Below are positions 25,401 through 38,860 of a stretch of 64,000 nt of DNA, piece after piece. The notes beneath the pieces are model-generated. The model was not told where the DNA came from and did no database searches. It worked only from the letters and a program-made list of their open reading frames with translations. Origin of the DNA: Phalacrocorax aristotelis (lineage: Eukaryota; Chordata; Aves; Suliformes; Phalacrocoracidae); the NCBI RefSeq assembly GCF_949628215.1, contig NC_134277.1:52958918-53022917 (forward strand), written 5' to 3'. Both the position numbers and the translations under genes were made by a program. How positions within the stretch are numbered: position 1 is the stretch's first letter; every line of letters starts with the position of its first letter.

Positions 25401-28400
25401 TTCCCATCAGCCGCCTTTACACTTTCCCAGCTTCTGAAGCCTGCTGATGCAGGTTCCTGTGGGCAACTGGCCCTGTGTCCCAGCCAGTTTCGTAATGCAC
25501 TGTGTCCTTTCCAGCACACCCTGATGGTAAATGCAAAGATAACGCATAACCCCTATGGTGGCATTTTCTAGCACAAGCCAGAAGCACAGCACCAGCTATC
25601 ATTTGGTCTAGGACGTATTCGGATGCCCACATCCCAGCTGGAGACAGATGTGGTCTCCCTTACTGCTGTGGTCAGGATTTGAGCCAGGCTGCAATTTACT
25701 CCTGAAATGTCCTGGAATGAAAAGCAGAAGTTAATCTTTTTGGGAGATAGGTATGCTTATCCTCAAGAAAGGAACTGCATTAGTAAAGTAACAAAGGATT
25801 TGATTCTACTGTTGCAATGATGATAATAAATATTCATCTCTGAAAGACAAGAGGTGGATGTGAGGATGATAAAAGAGGCGTGCAAGACTGGAGTGACAGG
25901 TGCTGAATAACTCATGAGGAGAATCCTGGGATTTAGTGATAGCATGGGGAAATTCAACGTCTTGCATAAGCCGTTCCCTGCAAAGAGAGAGAATCAGGTC
26001 TGTTCTGTCCCAGCGATTCCCCCTGGTATGAGCACGAAGAATAGTTCCCAGCAGCCCGTCACACTTGGGACAAATGCAGGATTAATGGTGTTTTGTGTTG
26101 GCCTGTACCCTACCTGCCTCATTGTGGTCCGAACCTCCAGGGGATGGGAAGGTCTTATTAATTAATTCTCTTAATTCAAGCACCTGTGACTGATTTATAT
26201 GCAGCCTAGGGCCTGATCCTGCAGGGTGTGAGCTGACTTTGGTGAGGCGCACAGCTTTCCAAATCCGCAGCAGAGGGGAATTACTGGACCTTATGCTGCA
26301 ACATAAGCAGCACGGTCTGGAAGAAGATGGGAGAAAATGATGTTAGGAGGAGCAGGGGGTTTCACTGCTCAAGGATGCAACACATGAATTGTCCTTCTCC
26401 CCAGGGGAGGCAGAGATGTGGCCTTTTGACAAAGGCTTGAGCTGGTCCCCGCCAGCTGGTCTTTCAGCTCAGCATGCCACGTCCCGAGACCTGCTGGAGT
26501 GACCAGCCTGCTTCTAATGCAGGAAACAACTCATCCTGGGGACGGTCCTAGCGAGTCCGTGCATGCCCACTACATGAACGGGAGCTGACATCATGGTCTC
26601 GTTCCTCTCTTTCAGGCAGTACCACAGTGCTGAGTTACATGTGGGAAGCTGAGAGGACAAGCAGTGGAAACACAAGTGGGGGCAGCAGCCAAGGTTCAGT
26701 GGTCCCTGCCCTCCCCAGACAGTGAGACCATAGGCGTGATGGATAGGCCATTCAATGGGTCACGGCACCTTTCCCACTCATGGCTGAATCACCAAAGAAA
26801 TAAATACCTAAACAATTGGGCAATATTTTAAAACGAACGGTAACAGTAAGCCTTTGTCCTGTTGAGATTGCAGCTCCTGGGCTTGTTCTGCCGCTTAACC
26901 TCTCCGCTGCTGGCAGGGATAAGCCCATGTCCAGGCAGGGTCCCTCCACCCCTGCACACATGGCTTTCCTGCAGGGGTGGCCGCATCCTGCCTCTTCTAC
27001 CCTGGGGCACAATCCTGCCTGCACGGCTCAAGAGAAAGCCCAGCAAACCCTGGTGAAGACATTTGCTGGAGGAGCCAGTCCCACGCGGCCAGGTGCCCTG
27101 ACCCAGAGCCACACACCTCTGCCATGACTCCTGCACTCTGGGATGGACAGCAAAGTGCCCCTTGCATCCCTCAGGACAGTGCCTGAAGTAAACAAACACA
27201 TTTATTTATATTTGTCTATCTAATGTGTGTGATAGATAGAAGTACAGACAGCCATTGAAAGTGCGTTTACTTTTTAGCACCAAAATTAACTTTTAAAATT
27301 GAGGGAGAACAGTCCTGTCAAGCCCCTCAAATTGAAGGCTTGCTCCTTGAAATGCACAATAAGGCGTTTCAAGATTAATTGTCCTTTTGAATACATATTG
27401 AATCTTTCCTTCCCCTTGTATTGAGAAGATGCAAAAAAAAAAACCCCATGAAAGCCCTTGAATTAACTATTGCAGATAGATAAACTAACAGATAGTATCT
27501 TGTTTCTTTAGTCAAGTGGAAAAAGAATTTGCTTCCATTTTTTTTCCTCCCCTGTAAATGACAGGAGAAATGTCTTTCCAGATAGGAGTCTTTTCTGCCA
27601 GGATGCATCTGGTGTGTGCACACGCATGCATATGTGTGGAGTCTTTCCTTCATAGCAAATAGACAGTAATCCTGCCTGTCTCACTGCCCTTCTCTAAAAA
27701 TGCTGAAAACACATATATATGTTACGGCAGAATTGCTCTGTGGTATGTCCTGAGTGTCCCAAACAGAAGCGAGCAGCTACCTGTGTACAGGGAAAATGAA
27801 CCATTAGGGCAAATAGAGTAAGTGGCTTCTGTTGGAGGGGTTATTCTCTTTCAGAAATGCCTTAAAAGAGAGCTTCGATGTGAGGGAGATCTCTGAACGT
27901 GGGTTGCCCTGGACGGCCAGCGTGGAGAGGCAGTCAGCACTGCTGAGAAGGCTGAGGACCCAGCAGTCGTGCCCTGAAGTCCAAGGGTTACCGTCTGAGT
28001 GACCACACTATGCCAAGGGGAGAAAAGTCCAAAGTAAAGGTGAGAATGGAAAGAATCCGTAACATATTTACTTTATAAGCAGTGGCAATTAGCAGATCAA
28101 ATTTTAATGATTGAGGTCTTGGGTTGGTGTAGCCCAACAATTCAGTATTTTAAAATTTGCCAGATTTAGGGGGAGGGCAGTTGGAAATCTTGCTGGTTAT
28201 CCTTCCTATTGCAAATCCAAAACACCACTTCAGACAGCACGTATTCACAGTGTGTTCTGCTTTATCTTGCTGAGAGGAAAGGAATTACTCATTTTCACCT
28301 CGGTACCATAATCTCCCACCATCAGGTAAGCTTTTCTGGCATATCAGTGCACTTTCCTATGGCCTGCTTGCTCACCAGCTGCACTGGGGGGAGTAAAAAC

Positions 28401-31400
28401 CATGTTCAGAGAGCCTGAGTGTGTAGGGGATGCACCAAACAGCCCGCACCTCCGGGGCAAGGCAATACACCTCTGACTTTGTCTCCTGATGCTCTCCTGA
28501 GAGCTACAGCTAAACATGGAAGAGCTGTTGTGGTCCAGAGCATCCTTCCTCCTGCATCCCAGTTAGAAATCTTTAGCATCCTCTGCAGAAAACAAACCCA
28601 CCATGCTAAGTGAGCCTTTTAGTGAGGTGGGTCCTCCTCAGGAATGCAGGGGAGCACAAGGGATGCCATCCCAGGAGCTGTGCATGGGAAAAGTAGGGGG
28701 TTGGAGCATGGAGCAGCTGGCATTCTTGGCAGGAGCAGGATTGGGTCACCTCTCTGAAAACACAAGCAATCACCAGATAAATATGGGCAGAGAGTTTTAG
28801 ATAAAAGTTACAGCTTACCTTCATCTGCGGTGACTGTAGTTATTTTTGCTACTCATCAAAAGGAACTGCTGGATGTAGGATTAAAGCAAAGGAATGATGT
28901 AGACACATGAATTATGAATTTTGCATCACAAATTATTGCCTAAAATAGCGTGGTGCACCAAATGCATCTAGGGCAAGCATTCTCTGGTTTTGAAGGGCTG
29001 GAAATGACACCACCTTCAGGGAAAAGAAAAAGTTTCTTTGTATATCCAAAAAAAAAATAATAATTGGGCAACTTTACCTATTTAGCATCCAATAGTTCCT
29101 AATCTCTGTATACAACTTTTGCCATAGCAATGCTTCTGGGTTTTGGCTGCTTATCTTCACTGGCTTCACTGGGATTTGATTTTCAGAAGGTCAGTGCTAA
29201 GCATTTGCCAAAACTCAGCTGTCAGGAGGGGATCAGAGAACCAAACACTGAGACCCCTGAAACCCAGATGATCACTTTGCGGCAGGAACATGACCCTCTG
29301 TATCCTCCCTACCTCTTCTCACTTCCTCATCAGTAAGTGCCCAGGAACTTGCAACATGGGATCATTAAAATTTCTTAACCAACTTTCACGGTTTCCACAT
29401 CAGAGCTTTGGGGTAGGAGACTTCCTTTCTAGAGGACTCTCAAGGCCGGAATTTAGCTACAGAGGACTACAGAGGGTTAAAAGGGGCAGAATTAAAACAC
29501 CAGTGAGACCTCGATACCCAGACCACTGGATAGCTGCATAAATACCTTTGTTCACTGTGGCTAGGGCTCCTGGGCTTACCCCTCTCAGTGGTAACCACAG
29601 CCATGGTGATGGGACACCTGCCTGTTTGCTGTGCTCCACTTCTGCCCCAGCCCAGAAGAAACTTTGCTCTACTGCCCGCCCAGTTCCTAATATGAAATGA
29701 AATTCCCTGTCTTGCACAATATCTTTTATCTGGACTTTTACCAACACCGCCATCGCTGTATCACTCCAAGGCAAGATTATTCAGACTCCCCGCTGGGGAT
29801 CTGCAGCATCACCTCTGCACAGAAAGAAGCGCACCTATAGACCTCAAATAGAGATGTTTCCAATATGTGTGGAATACATTTGGGCATACCCAGCAGTACA
29901 ATTATTATAATTTCTGCTTCCTGGAAAACATTTGTTAACATCTGATCGCTGCTAGAAGCAGCTGCTGGTTTGTGTTCAATTCAGGGCCTGGAGATCCCCA
30001 GAACATACCTGTTTTCTTCCTTGGCTTGGTGTGATGGGAATTTAGTGAAGAGTGACAGACTTGCTGCTGGGGTGTCTGTCTGACACTTTCTTGGGAGACT
30101 TAGCTGCTTTGTTTGGTCCCCAAAATGCATTTTCCACCTACTCATCCTTCCAGAAATGACAGAGAGGCTCCCTTTTCCTTCGGGTGGTGAAGTTTGGAGG
30201 GTGAAATTTGCTCAGTCCCCTCTTCGTTATCTTCGGGGTATAGTATTAGACCAATATGTTTACTCAGGTATTTTCATTTTGAGAAACTAATCCAACGAGG
30301 AGAAGGAGTTTTAATGGAGGTTATTTAACACCCTCAAGCTTTGTTGTTAATTTATGTCGGTTGCTTTAAATATACATAAACACTGAGTCTAAATGATGAA
30401 TGGTGGCGAACAAGTAACCAGGAGACAAAACCCACAAATACTCCAGTGTTAATTTGCTTTCTAAGCCAGGAAAACGGGGGAGAGATACTACTTCTGTGTC
30501 ACACTTCAGTAAAACCCTGGGTAGCATTCCTCAGTCCTTCTTCCTCGACTTAGCTGCTGATGGTACGGCATTCACCCTACATTATTTAGGCAAAGGAAAG
30601 AGAATCCCTGCTGTGGTGTCCAGCAGCTTCATTAAAAGAAAGAAAAAAAAAGAAGAAGAAAAGAAAAGAAAAAAAGGGTCAGGAAAGCCTGAACCATACT
30701 TTTCTGTGGCTGTGGATGTATCTTTGCAGAAAAAGGAGGTGGGTCCAGCATCAGCAGCCTTGGAGCACTTTATCGTGGCAGACGGATTGATTTGCAAGGC
30801 AGAAGATTGCCTGCTCATTCTGTCTGAACAATTGTAGCAGGCTAGCCTTTGCTAATGTGTATGCCTATAACCCTTGTATTTAATAAACCTTGTACTGAGC
30901 ATATATCAGGGTTCAAAAAGGATTCAGTAACTCACTGAAAGATATTACAGCTCTTTTTTTATGCATCCAGAGTGAGTGCAGAAAGATATTGGAAAGATAT
31001 TATAAGAGAGTGAACATTTATCTGAAATGGTATTTATATGTCATTGAATTGACTGAAAAGGACCACGGAAGGACAACAATGAGCGAGGGAGTCAGGCAGG
31101 CAGGCAGCTATCCCACCGCTTACAAAGGACAGTGTCTTGATGGATGATTTAATGACCCCAATGTGTGCAGAGGGGCCAGAGACCAGGTGGAAATATCCCA
31201 CGTTCAGCAGACAGCTAGAGGGGGGAAAAAATGTGATCTGGTGCCTGCTTTCTCCCTCGCTTATAGTTTGATGGTCCTTGTGCTGCTGGTTTTGATTCTC
31301 ACGGGGCCATTTCTCATTGTGATGGCAGGAGTCATGCCTGCCTTCTCCAGGTCCAGGGCTCTTTTGGGATGAATTAACTGATCAGATCTGCATCAAGCCC

Positions 31401-32246
31401 TAGCCGCTCACCTTACCGCATCCCTCAGAATGAACCTGAACAAGTACTGTTGTGTTTAACCAAGTATTTTCCCTAATGTCGTATTTTCTAGAATGAGGCA
31501 CAAAAAGAAAAATAAAGCACTGGGTCTGAAGCCAGGAAGAGATAAACCTGGAGGATGCCCAGCCAGGGTAAGGAAGCAGAAAGAAGGAAGAAAGGTTTTC
31601 TGAATGCAGAGCCATTTTGGAGAGGCACGTTTCTGCTTCATGGTGAGGTGACTATGAATGGTGGTAATTAAAACCAGCTGCCCGTGTCATCTTCTCATAT
31701 ATATGCAAGACTAAACCATCGATGTCAGACATCAGCATAAAGACTGCTGCACGTGAAAAGACAGACAAGTGCAAATAAGCCCTCCATGAGTTTTCAGTGA
31801 TAGAACTGAAAGATCAAGCGTTAAGGGCTGACCTCATGCCGGAGTTTGGCTTGTCTGTATAAGACCAGATGATCAGTGACGTCAGTACAATCTTTACGGA
31901 CTGTAACCTCAACCTCAGCTTTGAATTGGTGGATATACAGTCCTCCAAGTGCTTTGAGTACTTTCACACAGCCTGACTTCCACACAGAGCATAAAAACTC
32001 TGCACATGGCTGGGTGACCAGTGACTTGCTTAATTAATATTTGAAAAATCAGCTTGCGCTACCTTTGCATATTCAGCTATGGATGATGGATGCTATCCCT
32101 GCAGGGCCTTTTTGCTGATGGAAACTGTCCAGCTCACCTGCAGGTCTTTTATTATCGAAGCAAATCAGTGAAATGTCTCTTTGAAAAGAGAAAAAGAAAT
32201 CCCACATCCTATTACTGAACTGTGAAGTGCCATCAACAGTACATAT

Positions 32247-32275
32247 GTTGTACTGTTGTACTGTACTGTTGTACA
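32247..32275. repeat. Short GTACTGTT tandem repeat
   Basis: Three to four imperfect copies of TTGTACTG/TACTGTTG follow one another, partly self-complementary through GTAC and ACAGTAC words. The repeat is too short for a known satellite family. Confidence 0.6.
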
Positions 32276-34026
32276 GGTCCCATTTCTGAGCACAGAAGTC
32301 CCAGTACAAGCCTCAAACAATATGTTTAAATAATCTTGTGAACTTTGGTATGTGTTAAAAATGCCTCCGATGACATTTAGCACTGTTCCCTAACCCAAAC
32401 ACTGGGAATAATTATCTTTTATTGGCACATGTTCTGCATTGACATCAAGAGGCTGTCGAGCTGCATTTCTTTTATTTGCATTACTGAAGGAGAGATCAAA
32501 TGGAGCAAACGTAGTCAAACATTTATTTTTCTTCTCCTTTGATGTTGTGGTGCTCCCCTTGTAAACACTTATAACCTGACAGCATCTGGGCAAACTTTTC
32601 CCCCTCTGCCACAGCTTCAATCAGAACTAAACTGGGAGCCTCATAGGGGGTTACATTTCTGACAAAAACCCGACGCAATAGCAATAGCTCTGTAGGGATC
32701 AATGCAGTAGACTGGATTTTGGCTTGCCTGGCAGCCCACTAGCTGTTTATGGCAAGGCAATAATGGGAGAAAAACGCCGCTGAGTTGGTAATGTTTGGCT
32801 CTTACTTCTTCGGGATTTAAATGAGTACCCAAACTGCAGGGCAGCGCAGAGTCCATCCCAGGCTTCCTGACTTGTATTTAACAGCTGGCTTTGAGTAACT
32901 CTGTTATCTAAGGGCTCTAACTAAGCCTTTCTTATTAGTCCTTTCTCGGTAATATTGCCACACCCTCTTGCTTGTTAGTTGCCAGAGTTGTTCCTTTTGT
33001 CCAGCTAATACCAAGAATTAGGTCTTCTTTAAATACGAAAAGGCCCACAATTGTGCCCACACAACTCAAACTGCAAAATCTATGTTGGGAAGATTACTTC
33101 TGAATTTATAGTGTCATCTCCACATAGTGAGAACACAACAGCCAGGTTTAGTTTTCTGCACTAAAAACCTATCAACGAAAGAAATGTACTGCATTGCCAA
33201 TAACGCAGATATATTTTTTACAGGTTCCCTATTTGAAAGCCCTAAGAGTCTTGTTCCCACGTTTTGCTATACCCAAAACTGACGTAAGTCGTGTCAGTGA
33301 TTTACGTTTCCAAGAGCACAGATATCAACAGCTCTTGCAAGCTGGGACAGTTAATTTCATTAAAGGTTGTGGAATAAAGGATAATCATCTCAGCTACAGC
33401 TTGGCAATAGCTCGGAACAAATTTTCAGATATGAGTGTAGGAAAATATTGGTTTAAATGCTTTCCCTGCAGCTTTGAATGACAACGAGATGGAGAGAGAG
33501 TCTGAAATAGATGCATAACTTGAACTGCGAGCAGCAACTGATAAGGAAACTGGGGCAGAGGGAATGACTCAGTTGGCTGTGGTGCAGTAGCAAATCCACA
33601 TGGGGCTTTGGAAATGTTCATCCATGCCAGTGATAATGCACCAACTGCAGAGATGATTATGACAGTCAGAGAAATTCGGAGAGCAGTAATGAAAAATAAC
33701 CAACGCAATGAACCACTGGGAACTTCAGAGTCAAAGGGCACAAAGGACGACGTTTTGAAAATAAAAGGAACAAAAGGGACTGAGAGGATCTTTGATCTAA
33801 AGGCTTCCTCCTGCAGGTTTTATCTCTCCAGACACAAAAATACAAGGCTTATGTCTATTCCCTTAAGAACTGAACAACACGTCAAAGGCGGAGGGGGTGA
33901 GAGAGAGAGAAGGCCTTCCAAGATAACATTTAATCATCCTAACAATGCATGCATGAATGTGACAAAGAGAAAAAAAAATGCATATATCTTAAAAATAAAT
34001 ACATAACAGAGATCTAACCAAATAGT

Positions 34027-34047
34027 AAAAAAAAAAAAAAAAAAAAA
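34027..34047 (+). repeat. A21 homopolymer
   Basis: An uninterrupted run of 21 A. No retroposon body, target-site duplication or spliced-gene copy was recognised upstream of it, so I list it as a simple homopolymer and not a retrocopy tail. Confidence 0.8.
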
Positions 34048-35218
34048 GGTGCAATAGTGTGTGCAGTGACTTGGACAGAATAGGCTTGATAAATATACAC
34101 TGCCAGGTGATCTCCTTTCATAAGATGACTGTTCCATATTTCAAGGGAATGTCTCCCTTTTTCAACCAAGTGGTCACTAATCCTGACAGATGACATATCG
34201 ATGCTTACATGCCCTGTTCTGGGGCTTCAAGTGAGTATTTTCCATTCTCTTTTCTTTTCAAGGGCTTTTTTCAATGTATTTGCTATATACATAAACAGGT
34301 CTTTAGGGAACCATTATAGAAAGCAGCATTGAGAATAACTCCATCCTTGCATCTCATTTCACACTTCTAGTGGCAATCACATGAAAGTGTCCACTTTGGG
34401 GAAAAGGGGACTCTTAAATTGTGTTTAAGCTCGTATTCAGAAAATCAGAAACCCTGACTCTCTTCCATTGCATCTCTCTTAGGAGCAGGAAAGGTGGAGT
34501 CTGAAACCTTACCTGTCCCCTAGCTTATTTGTCACCACCACCCAAGCTTATGTACATTAGGTGTCAGGCACTAATATGGAAGTATAAGAAATGGAGGAGT
34601 GTTGTGAGTCCTTCAAACCTCAGTGACAACACTCCTCCTCTCGGGATCAGCAGTGGGGATTGTATTTCTTCACTAGCTATGCACGTGACCTGCCGCCGTC
34701 TGCTCTGCCTTCATGGAAATTCAGGTTAGGTTCTGCTCAGCCTCGTCTGCTTTGCCTCAGGTTTTTGGCAGCCACACATACGTGCAAATGTCTCTCAGCT
34801 CTGCCTAAACTGAGAGAGGCTTGAGGGGTGGCTGGAGAGCTTGAGTTGGGAGTTACAGAGTGGGGCATGTCATGGTCCGTTAGCCCCTGCAGCCCTCTCT
34901 GATGACCCCTAACCAAAGCCCTCTTTTATGTGGTGCATCCCCCACACATCACACCTGCCACTGACCTGTATGCAGGAATATGATAACTGCCATTTAGCTC
35001 TGTGAACCCTCGCATGTGGTAAAACTCCCCAAGAAACAGGAACTGGAAGGATGTAATAATCTCTTGTATCAAGCAGGGTGAGAGGAGCAAGCTCCTCAGT
35101 GTGTCCTGGCATCCTGAGAGCAAATTGCAGAGAGCTGTAGGACTTGCCTTCAGAGCAGCGTTTTACCAAAACCCTACAGAGGATGCAATGTACCTCCCTC
35201 CTTGTCTGTGTGCTGAAT

Positions 35219-35246
35219 GGGGGGAGCTGCAGCCCCCCCCCCCCCC
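35219..35246. repeat. G6 ... C14 inverted homopolymer tract
   Basis: Six G at 35219-35224 are separated by AGCTGCAG from fourteen C at 35233-35246. The runs are complementary and can form a GC hairpin; the C run alone could form an i-motif and its complement a G4. The length of such runs is prone to assembly and sequencing error. Confidence 0.7.
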
Positions 35247-37624
35247 ATTTCCTTTGTAGGGAAGCAGCAGTTTGTGTGAGGAGGTGTATATGATGTGTAT
35301 GTGCACATTTTTTGATTTATGTATTTATTATCACTAGTGCAAATTCAGCCTTGAAAAAATTCAGTTGGCCCTTTGTCTTCTGTCCAGCAGTTTGCAAATG
35401 ACCTGTGTGTCTGCAGAGCTTGGTCATTGCCAGAGCACTGATGGTTTCCTGGCTGCAAGAGGTGGTGTCCTCACCACACCTCTGGCTCTGCACAGTCTTC
35501 AGCCCCTCTTCAGAAGTGACACATGGAGGCCCAGAGAGAGGCAAACTGCCGATTGCAATCTCAGCTCTGTTTAGGTGTATAATGCTGCAGGCAGGTACTT
35601 ACCGGGGGGTTTCCAGGAGTATCTCTGCAGAGTTTATTCTTGCAGCCCACCTGGCTCTCGGGGTCCCCCAAGGCAAGTGTCAGGGCCCTGAGGCACCCGT
35701 GGGCCATAGCAGCCCTGACCAACCCCATCTGGGACCCCCACCTAGGCCCCCTGCCCAGGGGCCTGGAACCCCCACTGCAGCTAAGCCCTGAGCACCAGGT
35801 CCCCACCAGAGCTACACTCCCCTGCCTCCTGGCTGGGCCTGATGCAAGCCCAGGTTGCAAACACATTGAAAAAGCAAGAGAGCTGGGGAGAGAAAGATGC
35901 TTGCAAGCTGAAGGGAGACCCTGCCAGACGTTTTTGGGCAGGGGGCATCCCAGGCATCACCCCGTGCCCTAGTGCTTTGCAGAGGGCAGAGCTCTGGTCT
36001 CCTGTCGCTCCTGCTGCCACACTCTTTATTTCTAGGTAGGCAGCACCTCCTGAGTCACCCTGGTCCCACGTCTGCTTCCATGGCTTAGATGTTGTACACA
36101 AGGCTAATGGAAGCATTTATGATCAAATCCCTTCATTTTGGACAGATCTAATGTGTTTTTTACCTCCAATTAACATAATTCATGTACTTACTAAGATTAC
36201 GAGACAACATTATGTGCTCCTTCGCTGCTGTACCAAGATGGCTTTAGGTCTTACTGTCTCAGGGACTTGGAAGGAATATAAAATCTACTTGGCAAAAGGC
36301 AGGCTTGCTATCTGGTTTGAGTGGGAAAAAGAAAGATTTAATGCCAGCAGGGAGGTCACCTTCCCAGCTGGCCTCAAAATCTACGCATGCAAATCCCTCA
36401 TTTGTCTGACCAGACTGCATATTTTAAAAGCTTTGGGGTTTTTCTTTAATTGGTTTAAGAGCTTGGCAAATGCATAAGGTATAGCAAAAACCAGCTCTGT
36501 GTTAACACATGATTCTGGGTTATCTCACCACTCTTTCCACAGCCTAAAGTAAAAGAAAATAACGTAGCCGATTATGGGCTAGAGCTGTATGCTTTGCAGG
36601 TTTACATGCCTGGGAGCAGCTGGGGATCTATCTATATACTTTATAAGTGCTGTTGTTTAGATTTGTATTTTGCTATAGTTATAAAGCGGAAACCATTCCA
36701 AAGACCTCTCTGCTAGGAAGATTTTTCTTGCCTATTATTAGCACTCTGCTTTTGCAGCAAGCACTCGTGAGCCAATATGCAGAGTTTTAAAGGACTTCAA
36801 AGTGTCATTGGGAACCAAGTGATATGTGTGTTAAAAAGGGTTTAATGGAGCTGCAGTCACTGTAGCACAGTGTCTTTTTATAGCAAGTTTTTACAGCGTT
36901 AAGAAAAACATCCTGCAGATTTCAGTAGGATTGGCATATGGATAAGGTACTTTGCACTATGATTTTTGTTTATCTGCTATTAAAAAAAATGAAAACCACC
37001 ATTTCTAGCTGTAGGGAGAATGATAAGCAGGAAGAGGTCTGCAAAACTCAGGCAACAGCTATTACCTCTATTTTGGGTTAATTTTTTTCCTTTTTCAGAA
37101 GAAAAACATGCATTTGGAAGCCAATGGCTTGGTTTAGAGAATGGAGATGTGGAGTCATTTATATTCACACTGAAGCTTTTAACAGTCGGCTTTTTTTTTT
37201 TTTCCCCTCCTTCCTCCAGAGCTACAGTGTTATATTATCATTGTCAACTTCTCCTTATCAAAGTTGAGGCAAACTTTCCGGGACTGTCTTTAAAAATGTC
37301 ATAGGTCAGGTTCCCACAGAAAAGAAGTAGCTTGCAAAAAAAAAGCACCTACATTAAATACTAAAGCTGACCTGATCCCTGTGCAGTGATGTTGACCTGC
37401 AGGAATGCCTGAAGATTTGGCAGGGAATCACCGATTTTAATACATTCTCTATTTTTCCTTTTACACCACCATGTATGAGTCTCCTTTAATTACGCCCGGG
37501 AAGCATGTGGGGATGCCAAACGACACGGGCTCCTCATTGCCCTTTAGCAACCATGACGACAGCTTGCTCCCTTCTGAAAGAGCCAGGCAAAGAGTGGGAA
37601 GGAAAGACGAGTACCTGCAGCCGG

Positions 37625-37712
37625 CTGGAGGGGTAAGAGACTTGCCCAGGGTTAAACAAAAAGGCAGAGGCAGAGGTGGGATGTAGCTCTGGTCCTCCAG
37701 TGCCTCAGCCCT
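37625..37712 (+). repeat. MIR-like SINE fragment
   Basis: The phrase 'gtaagagacttgcccagggt' followed by 'ggcagaggtgggatgtagct' and 'ctggtcctccagtgcc' matches the conserved core and 3' side of MIR SINEs (consensus words 'gacttgcccaaggtca' and 'gcagagctgggattcgaacc'). It lies 1.2 kb before AOAH. It is old and decayed, and its borders are approximate. Confidence 0.6.
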
Positions 37713-37979
37713 ACATAGTACTGTTATAGCCACCCTTGCACCCATCGTGTCTGGGGTTTAGCTGTTTGGACTTGTTCCACCTCTGAAGTGATGTCATTTA
37801 AACATGTTTTACTCTCTGTGTTTGCTTCAGGCTGGGGAACGACTGGTTTTTGCCTTATCTGGGGGAATTAAAAAAAAAAACTGAGAGGGAAACCTTTAGT
37901 TGTTGTGACTGCCAAAGCAGGAAAAGACCAGGATTTTTTCAAGCCTTGCAAGCGGCTGGGTGCTGCAAATGAACACACT

Positions 37980-38720
37980 CAAAGCTGATGAGAACACGGG
38001 TTCTTGTCCTGCTGCTGGCCTTATGCCGGCAGCTGCCTTCCGTCCCCCTACAGCTCGACCCTGGCAGAACCAAAGCCCCAGTGAAACCCTGGCGTGGGAG
38101 CCCCACGGCTGCAGTGCCCTGTCTGTCCCTCCCAGCCCCCGTGGCTCCAGCCCAAACTCTTTATTTTATTTTTCACATCAAAAAATCTTACAGAAACAGC
38201 TGGAGATATATTTTTTTTCTTGTCTGCAGAGGAGGGCAGAGGAGTGACGGGGACCAGGGGGAAGGGTTTCTGAGGTTGGGTTTTTTTTTCTTTTTGCAAC
38301 ACTAGTCATTCAGGGGAGTGTCTTGCGTTATTAATGCTGAGTGGCTCCGGTGCTGTGGTTTAAGGTCGTTAGTCATCCGCTGCTACTGCAGAAGCCACGG
38401 GAGCGTTGAGCCAGAGCTGTTCATGCAACCCTCACGGTCCTCCCAGGCCAGCAGGTTGGGAAGAGCCGCAAATGGGGCAGTGGGGGCACGGGGGGGGTGT
38501 GGAGAGTTGCCTGGGTCCACGGGGGCATCCTCCCAGCCCAGTCACAGGGTGCCCACATGCATGGGACTCACTGGGTTGTGGTGGGTGGCTGCACAGCCAC
38601 CCCAAATGGCCTGAGAGGGGCTGAGGGGTGTGCGAAGGGCAGGGGCCAGGAGAGCACCGGTGATGCGCGAGTGTGGGATCCTCTGTGCACCCCGTGAAAG
38701 GGCAGAGGTGTGCGTCCCCA
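37980..38720. promoter_or_regulatory. GC-rich stretch upstream of AOAH
   Basis: This segment is clearly richer in G+C than its surroundings and holds scattered CpGs, a G4 motif (38474-38497) and CACCC/GGGTG boxes, 170-900 bases before the AOAH start codon. It may include promoter-proximal DNA. It is not a clean CpG island by eye. A weak AT word (ttacatatag) at 38741-38750 is the only TATA-like sequence near the start. Inference. Confidence 0.3.
38474..38497 (+). other. G-quadruplex motif upstream of AOAH
   Basis: G runs of 4 (38474-38477), 5 (38482-38486) and 8 (38490-38497) lie close together with loops of 4 and 3 bases. The 8-G run can supply two tracts, giving a four-tract G4. It is 390 bases before the AOAH start codon. 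Confidence 0.6.
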
Positions 38721-38860
38721 CCTGGGAAGTAGACCCTGCGTTACATATAGCTACATAGGCGTGCGAGTCTCCTTTCACCTCAAGCTGCTAATGAGACAAG
38801 GATGCAGGATGCTCCCTGAACATTAAGGGAATACAGGTCCACGTGCGCCCTTCCCACCTG

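Larger units (their letters stand above)
16911..37621. other. Intergenic region between ELMO1 and AOAH
   Basis: About 22 kb separates the ELMO1 3' end from the first recognised AOAH exon, counting the part after 37622 that is described separately. I find no exon with a recognisable protein family, no structural RNA and no young transposon. Minor items are a short CA run (about 22987-23011), an A/G-rich tract (30632-30676), a GTACTGTT-type repeat (32247-32275), an A21 run (34027-34047), a G6/C14 hairpin (35219-35246) and faint MIR-like traces. Open frames up to 143 codons occur on both strands but lack splice support, domain signatures or composition unlike their surroundings. Confidence 0.7.

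Noticed and set aside
26195..26240. Phrase 'gggcctgatcctgcagg' reminiscent of an amniote repeat
   Set aside because: A single short block without neighbouring matches; insufficient to call.
33608..34047. 132-codon frame followed by A21, considered as a processed retrocopy
   Set aside because: The translation resembles no known gene, no polyadenylation signal is close before the A run, and no target-site duplication was visible.
35515..35560. MIR-like words 'gaggcccagagagaggcaaa'
   Set aside because: Only one short block matches and the rest of the element is absent.
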